DNA of 9,680 bases from the NCBI GenBank assembly GCA_017445435.1, contig JAFSUE010000177.1, positions 1-9,680 of the forward strand, read 5' to 3'. Numbering within the stretch: position 1 is the stretch's first letter; each line of letters begins with the position of its first letter. Shown piece by piece: positions 6,821-9,680 of the stretch. Position numbers and translations under genes: made by a program. The stretch comes from Selenomonadaceae bacterium (GTDB taxonomy: Bacteria; Bacillota; Negativicutes; Selenomonadales; Selenomonadaceae). The notes beneath the pieces are model-generated. The model saw nothing but the letters and a program-made list of their open reading frames with translations, was not told where the DNA came from and made no database searches.

Positions 6821-7713
6821 TGGTAACAATCGAATTTCGCGAAATTACGAAGAACGATAAAAAAATTTTTGATAAATATTTGCGCTTAACCTATCACGAA
6901 AACTCCGCCTTTAACTTCACAAATTTTTATATGTGGCGGAAATATTATAAAGCGCGTTGGGCAGTTGAAGACGACGTTTTATTTGTTCGGTACGGCGAAA
7001 ATTTTTTACAGCCTTTCTGCGCGGATGATAAAGTTGAAAGTGCCGTTAAAAAGATTGTTGATGAGTACAAAAAAAATCCCGCGTCCGAATTTATTTTTAT
7101 CAACGCAGAAAAAATTTTTGTTGAACAGCTTAAAAAAATTGACGGCTTGAACTTTGAATTTCTGCCGCAACGTGACAGATTCGACTACGTTTACTCGACG
7201 CAGGATTTAATAAATTTGTCTGGCAGAAAATATCATCAGAAAAAAAGTAACATTAACGCCTTCAGAAATACTTATCCTGCCGCGCAGTACGTTTCAGACT
7301 TCACGGACGAAATTAAAAATTTGTGCGTCGAACGAATGAATATTTGGTACACTGAACACGACTTGACCGAATATCCCGCCTTGCCGTTTGAACGTGACGC
7401 CATAAAAGAATTGCTTGACGACTTCGACTTCTTCGACATAAAAGGCGGCGCGTTGCTTTTCGCGGGTAAAGTTATAGCTTTTTCATTTGGCGAACAGCTT
7501 AATGAAGATACTGCCGTCATTCACATTGAAAAGGCGGACTTCGACTTAAAGGGCGCTTATGCTTTCATCAACCAGCAATTTGTGGCGCGTACGTGGAAAG
7601 ATTTAAAATTTATCAATCGTGAGGAAGATTTAGGCATTGCGGGAATTAGGAGCGCTAAAGAATCTTATCGACCTATCAAGATGATTGAAAAGTTTCACGT
7701 GAAATTGAGGTGA
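6820..7713 (+). CDS. DUF2156 / phosphatidylglycerol lysyltransferase C-terminal-domain protein
   Basis: The 297-residue protein is a stand-alone DUF2156 (LPG_synthase_C, tandem GNAT-fold) protein with no N-terminal membrane domain. Conserved family segments seen are NLSGRKYHQKKSNINAF at 132-148, IAFSFGE-LNEDTAVIHIEKA at 219-239, GAYAFINQQF at 245-254 and FINREEDLGIAGIRSAKESY at 264-283. Full-length MprF uses this domain to transfer lysine or alanine from aminoacyl-tRNA to phosphatidylglycerol. Soluble single-domain relatives are common in Firmicutes and mostly uncharacterised, so the acceptor is unknown. The gene begins 3 nt after the dehydrogenase stop and ends 1-4 nt before the flavodoxin gene, so it is firmly within the operon. 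The start is uncertain: GTG 6820 is adopted, but the SD fits a start nearer 6829. Confidence 0.85.
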   Translation: MVTIEFREITKNDKKIFDKYLRLTYHENSAFNFTNFYMWRKYYKARWAVEDDVLFVRYGENFLQPFCADDKVESAVKKIVDEYKKNPASEFIFINAEKIFVEQLKKIDGLNFEFLPQRDRFDYVYSTQDLINLSGRKYHQKKSNINAFRNTYPAAQYVSDFTDEIKNLCVERMNIWYTEHDLTEYPALPFERDAIKELLDDFDFFDIKGGALLFAGKVIAFSFGEQLNEDTAVIHIEKADFDLKGAYAFINQQFVARTWKDLKFINREEDLGIAGIRSAKESYRPIKMIEKFHVKLR

Positions 7714-7717
7714 CGTG

Positions 7718-8311
7718 ATGAAAAAAATTTTTATGACATTAATGTCTGTCGTTACGATTTTTTTAATGGCGGCTTGTGGAAATTCAGATGCCGCGCAAAC
7801 TTCCAACGCCGCGCAGAATGATAAACCGCCGCAGAAAAAAATTCTTGTAGCGTTTTTCTCTGCGACTGGCAACACCGCTGAATTGGCGAAAAATCTTTCA
7901 ACGGTAATTGACGCCGATTTATACGAAATTAAGCCGAAAGTTGAATACACTTCTGGCGATTTGGATTGGCACAATGAAAATTCCCGCGCTACCGTTGAGA
8001 TGAAGGAAGGCAATGAAAATGTTCGTCCTGAAATTGACGGTACGGTTGAAAATTTCGGCGGCTACGAAACGATTATAATTGCTTATCCCATTTGGTGGAA
8101 CACTGAACCGCGCATTATTGATACGTTCCTTGAAAGTTACGATTTCAAGGGAAAAATTGTCATTCCTGTTTGTACGTCTGGCGGCAGTGACATTCAGCAC
8201 AGTGAAGCGCGTATGAAAAAAATTTGTCCCGCCGCTACGTGGAAAAATGGTCAAAGATTTACTTCACATACTACGCAGGACGAATTGAAAACTTGGTTTA
8301 GCAAACTTTAA
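7718..8311 (+). CDS. Lipoprotein flavodoxin (Flavodoxin_4 type)
   Basis: The ATG at 7718 is preferred over the GTG one codon upstream (7715), because AGGTGA (7708-7713) is then 4 nt rather than 1 nt away. The product is 197 residues. A short signal peptide (MKK, hydrophobic 4-18) ends in the lipobox LMAAC with Cys20, so it should be lipid-anchored outside the cytoplasmic membrane. After a low-complexity Ala/Asn/Gln linker, the flavodoxin domain begins with ILVAFFSATGNTAELA; S48-ATGNT is the FMN phosphate-binding loop. AYPIWWNTEPR (122-132) and VCTSGGS are further flavin-contacting segments of this subfamily. It likely carries electrons through FMN for an extracytoplasmic reductase. It is the last gene of the operon, followed by a strong terminator. 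An anchored flavodoxin and the exported hydrolase share a location that the two reductases do not. The redox partner is not evident. Confidence 0.9.
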   Translation: MKKIFMTLMSVVTIFLMAACGNSDAAQTSNAAQNDKPPQKKILVAFFSATGNTAELAKNLSTVIDADLYEIKPKVEYTSGDLDWHNENSRATVEMKEGNENVRPEIDGTVENFGGYETIIIAYPIWWNTEPRIIDTFLESYDFKGKIVIPVCTSGGSDIQHSEARMKKICPAATWKNGQRFTSHTTQDELKTWFSKL

Positions 8312-8332
8312 GCTGTAAATATTTTTCCAAAT

Positions 8333-8380
8333 AAAAAAAGTTCCTTTCAACAAAAATTGAGAGGAGCTTTTTTTATTGCT
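8333..8380 (+). terminator. Strong intrinsic terminator at the end of the redox operon
   Basis: An 18-bp stem pairs 8333-8350 with 8357-8374 around a 6-nt loop (CAAAAA). All positions pair, two of them as G-T wobbles, and seven Ts end the 3' arm. The A-tract on the 5' side makes the hairpin nearly symmetric, so it may also work on the other strand. Confidence 0.93.
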
Positions 8381-8484
8381 TTTATTTAACTAATGCTTTA
8401 AAATAAAAAAAATTCTTTAACTACTATAAATTTTACCGTAAGATAGAATTTATTTTAATAAATTAAGAAACGGAGAAAATTATT

Positions 8485-9369
8485 TTGAATGATGAACGTT
8501 TTAACAAAGTTTTCATTGGCTCTGGCTTAGTTGCCGAACTTTTTTTGAATGCGCTGATAAACCACAAAGGCGAATCGCCCGAAGACTTTTACATTCTTGG
8601 TAAACAGGAAGATCGTTGCGAACGGCTTAAACAGAAATATCAGATTAGGGCTACAACAAATTTTAATGCGTTTGTGTCGAAGGCTAAAGTAATTGTTTTA
8701 GCGGTGGACGTTTGCGACTTGAGAGACATTCCCGAAATGGTTGAATTGATTCGTGATAAAGTTCCGCCTAAAGCGCTGATAAATTCCGTGACGCCTGAAT
8801 TAAAAATCGCGGAGATTGAAAAATATTTTCCGAATCATCCTGTAATGCGATTGTCATTTAATTTTTCAATTATGAACGGTAACAGCATAGGAAGTTATTT
8901 TTGTGGCTCTGTTGACTCTGAAGACACAAAAGCTGTAGCAAAATTTTTAATTGAGTGTTTCGGCGAACTTATCGAAGTTGAAACAGAAGATGACTTCGAT
9001 AAACTTCACGACATAATTTTTGCGCAAAATTGTAGCAACTACCTTGCAATAAATTCTTTCATTAAATCTGCAATAAAACTTGGCTTGAGTCCTCAACAGG
9101 CTAGGAAAATCGCGTCTAGCACTTATAAGGGCGTCGGTGAAACTTTTTCCGAAAAATACAAAGATGATACCTTGCGGCGAATGTTCGACTTCAAAGGCGT
9201 ATTCAACAGGGGCTTGGAATTGATGGACGAATTGGGTATGTCTAAAGAATTGGAAAGTGTTCATGAAATGACGCCTGAAACTATAACTGAAAATTTACAG
9301 CCGATTGTACGTACCTTCCGCAGGGATGACGCTGATAATTATAAATTCCACTATAAAAATTGGGAATAA
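8485..9369 (+). CDS. Divergent ProC-like (pyrroline-5-carboxylate reductase superfamily) NAD(P)-binding protein
   Basis: The 294-residue protein starts at a TTG with GGAG at 8472-8475. A nearby ATG (8489) is out of frame. The start places the Rossmann motif FIGSGLVAELFLNAL at residues 10-24, normal for ProC. AKVIVLAVDVCDL (67-79) corresponds to the ProC VLAVKPQ strand, and HPVMRLSFNFSIMNG to the NTP-loop region. The helical C-terminal half keeps the AIKLGLSPQQARKIAS...YKGVGE pattern of the ProC dimerisation domain. However, the GSGPA motif is replaced by AQNCSNYLA, and the SPGGTT motif by FKGVFNRG. These are substrate-site elements of true P5C reductase, so proline synthesis is doubtful; a dehydrogenase or imine reductase of unknown substrate fits better. 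The gene stands alone after the operon terminator and converges on the glycosyltransferase gene. Confidence 0.7.
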   Translation: MNDERFNKVFIGSGLVAELFLNALINHKGESPEDFYILGKQEDRCERLKQKYQIRATTNFNAFVSKAKVIVLAVDVCDLRDIPEMVELIRDKVPPKALINSVTPELKIAEIEKYFPNHPVMRLSFNFSIMNGNSIGSYFCGSVDSEDTKAVAKFLIECFGELIEVETEDDFDKLHDIIFAQNCSNYLAINSFIKSAIKLGLSPQQARKIASSTYKGVGETFSEKYKDDTLRRMFDFKGVFNRGLELMDELGMSKELESVHEMTPETITENLQPIVRTFRRDDADNYKFHYKNWE

Positions 9370-9391
9370 TTTAACGCGTGAAAACTTCAGC

Positions 9392-9680
9392 TTAATGTGA
9401 ATCGAATTCCGCAATTAAATTTAAGCGGCTCAAACGTTGTTGCTCCGATTTTGTTTTGCAAAGGTTGCGCCAAATTTCGCGATAACATCTTTCTAAATTT
9501 CGCATATAAACATTTGCATTCATAAGCGTTGACTTTAACAGTTGGTCGCGCAGTCCCGCATGATAACCAGCGATAAAAGCTTTTTGCTGTCCTATGTGGA
9601 CGGCTTTTTTTATGTAGTCCATTGGATTAATAGCGATAAGTTCAGGCAAATCAGCGGCAGTTAAAATCGACGTGCCGAAA
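9392..9680 (-). CDS. Family 41 (OGT/SPINDLY-like) glycosyltransferase, C-terminal end only
   Basis: The frame is open to the right edge, so the true start lies outside the window; the TTG at 9649 is internal. The visible ~95 residues match the end of the catalytic domain of bacterial O-GlcNAc-transferase-like enzymes. They show a DLPELIAINPMDYIKKAVHI segment (the 'G-ELI...DYV..A' element before the C-terminal helices), GLRDQLLKSTLMN, then LERCYREIWRNL, the 'LE..YR.MW' closing helix. From family knowledge these enzymes usually carry N-terminal TPR repeats and transfer a sugar from a UDP-sugar to Ser/Thr of proteins such as flagellin or surface proteins. The catalytic His and nucleotide site are outside the window. 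The gene converges on the ProC-like gene with 22 nt between stop codons. Confidence 0.72.
   Translation of the reverse strand, partial: FGTSILTAADLPELIAINPMDYIKKAVHIGQQKAFIAGYHAGLRDQLLKSTLMNANVYMRNLERCYREIWRNLCKTKSEQQRLSRLNLIAEFDSH

Noticed and set aside
8381..8484. Promoter for the ProC-like gene in the AT-rich gap (for example TTTAAC then TAAGAT)
   Set aside because: A promoter is expected here after the terminator, but the best boxes match consensus poorly and AT-richness gives several equal choices.
9409..9428. CCGC...GCGG inverted repeat around TTAAATTTAA
   Set aside because: It lies within the glycosyltransferase coding end, pairs imperfectly inside and has no T tract on either side.
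1..9680. tRNA genes, CRISPR arrays, insertion sequences, attachment sites or long direct repeats
   Set aside because: None seen on reading; the recurring poly-A/poly-T runs reflect Lys/Asn/Phe/Ile codons in an AT-rich genome.

Overview
The window is low in G+C, densely packed and codes mostly on the + strand. It has strong Shine-Dalgarno (SD) sites, frequent TTG starts and canonical intrinsic terminators. This suggests a Firmicute, and gene content and style hint at a Negativicutes/Selenomonadales-type anaerobe; the taxonomic call is an inference without a marker gene.

Region 1 (1-2736) holds two tightly coupled genes. The first, cut by the left window edge, is a PHP phosphoesterase domain fused to a RelA/SpoT-like HD hydrolase domain. 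Two bases after its stop codon begins a full-length DUF262-DUF1524 protein of the GmrSD type IV restriction family. An intrinsic terminator follows at about 2784-2816.

Region 2 (about 2892-8380) looks like one long transcription unit. It starts at a perfect consensus promoter (TTGACA, 17 bp, TATAAT) overlaid by two inverted repeats that look like operators. In order it encodes an aldo/keto reductase, an exported alpha/beta hydrolase with a Cys nucleophile, a YoeB-type toxin-antitoxin pair, a YqhD-like iron-dependent alcohol dehydrogenase, a DUF2156/phosphatidylglycerol lysyltransferase-like acyltransferase and a lipoprotein flavodoxin. A strong hairpin terminator ends it. The aldo/keto reductase plus YqhD-like pair resembles known reactive-aldehyde detoxification sets, so a redox or electrophile stress operon is the likely theme. 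The toxin-antitoxin pair sits inside it and has a different glycine codon preference, as if inserted.

Region 3 (8381-9680) holds a divergent ProC-like Rossmann protein on the + strand. Converging on it from the right edge is the C-terminal end of a family-41 (OGT/SPINDLY-like) glycosyltransferase on the - strand.

No tRNA, rRNA, CRISPR array, insertion sequence or long repeat was seen. No gap between genes exceeds 300 bases.
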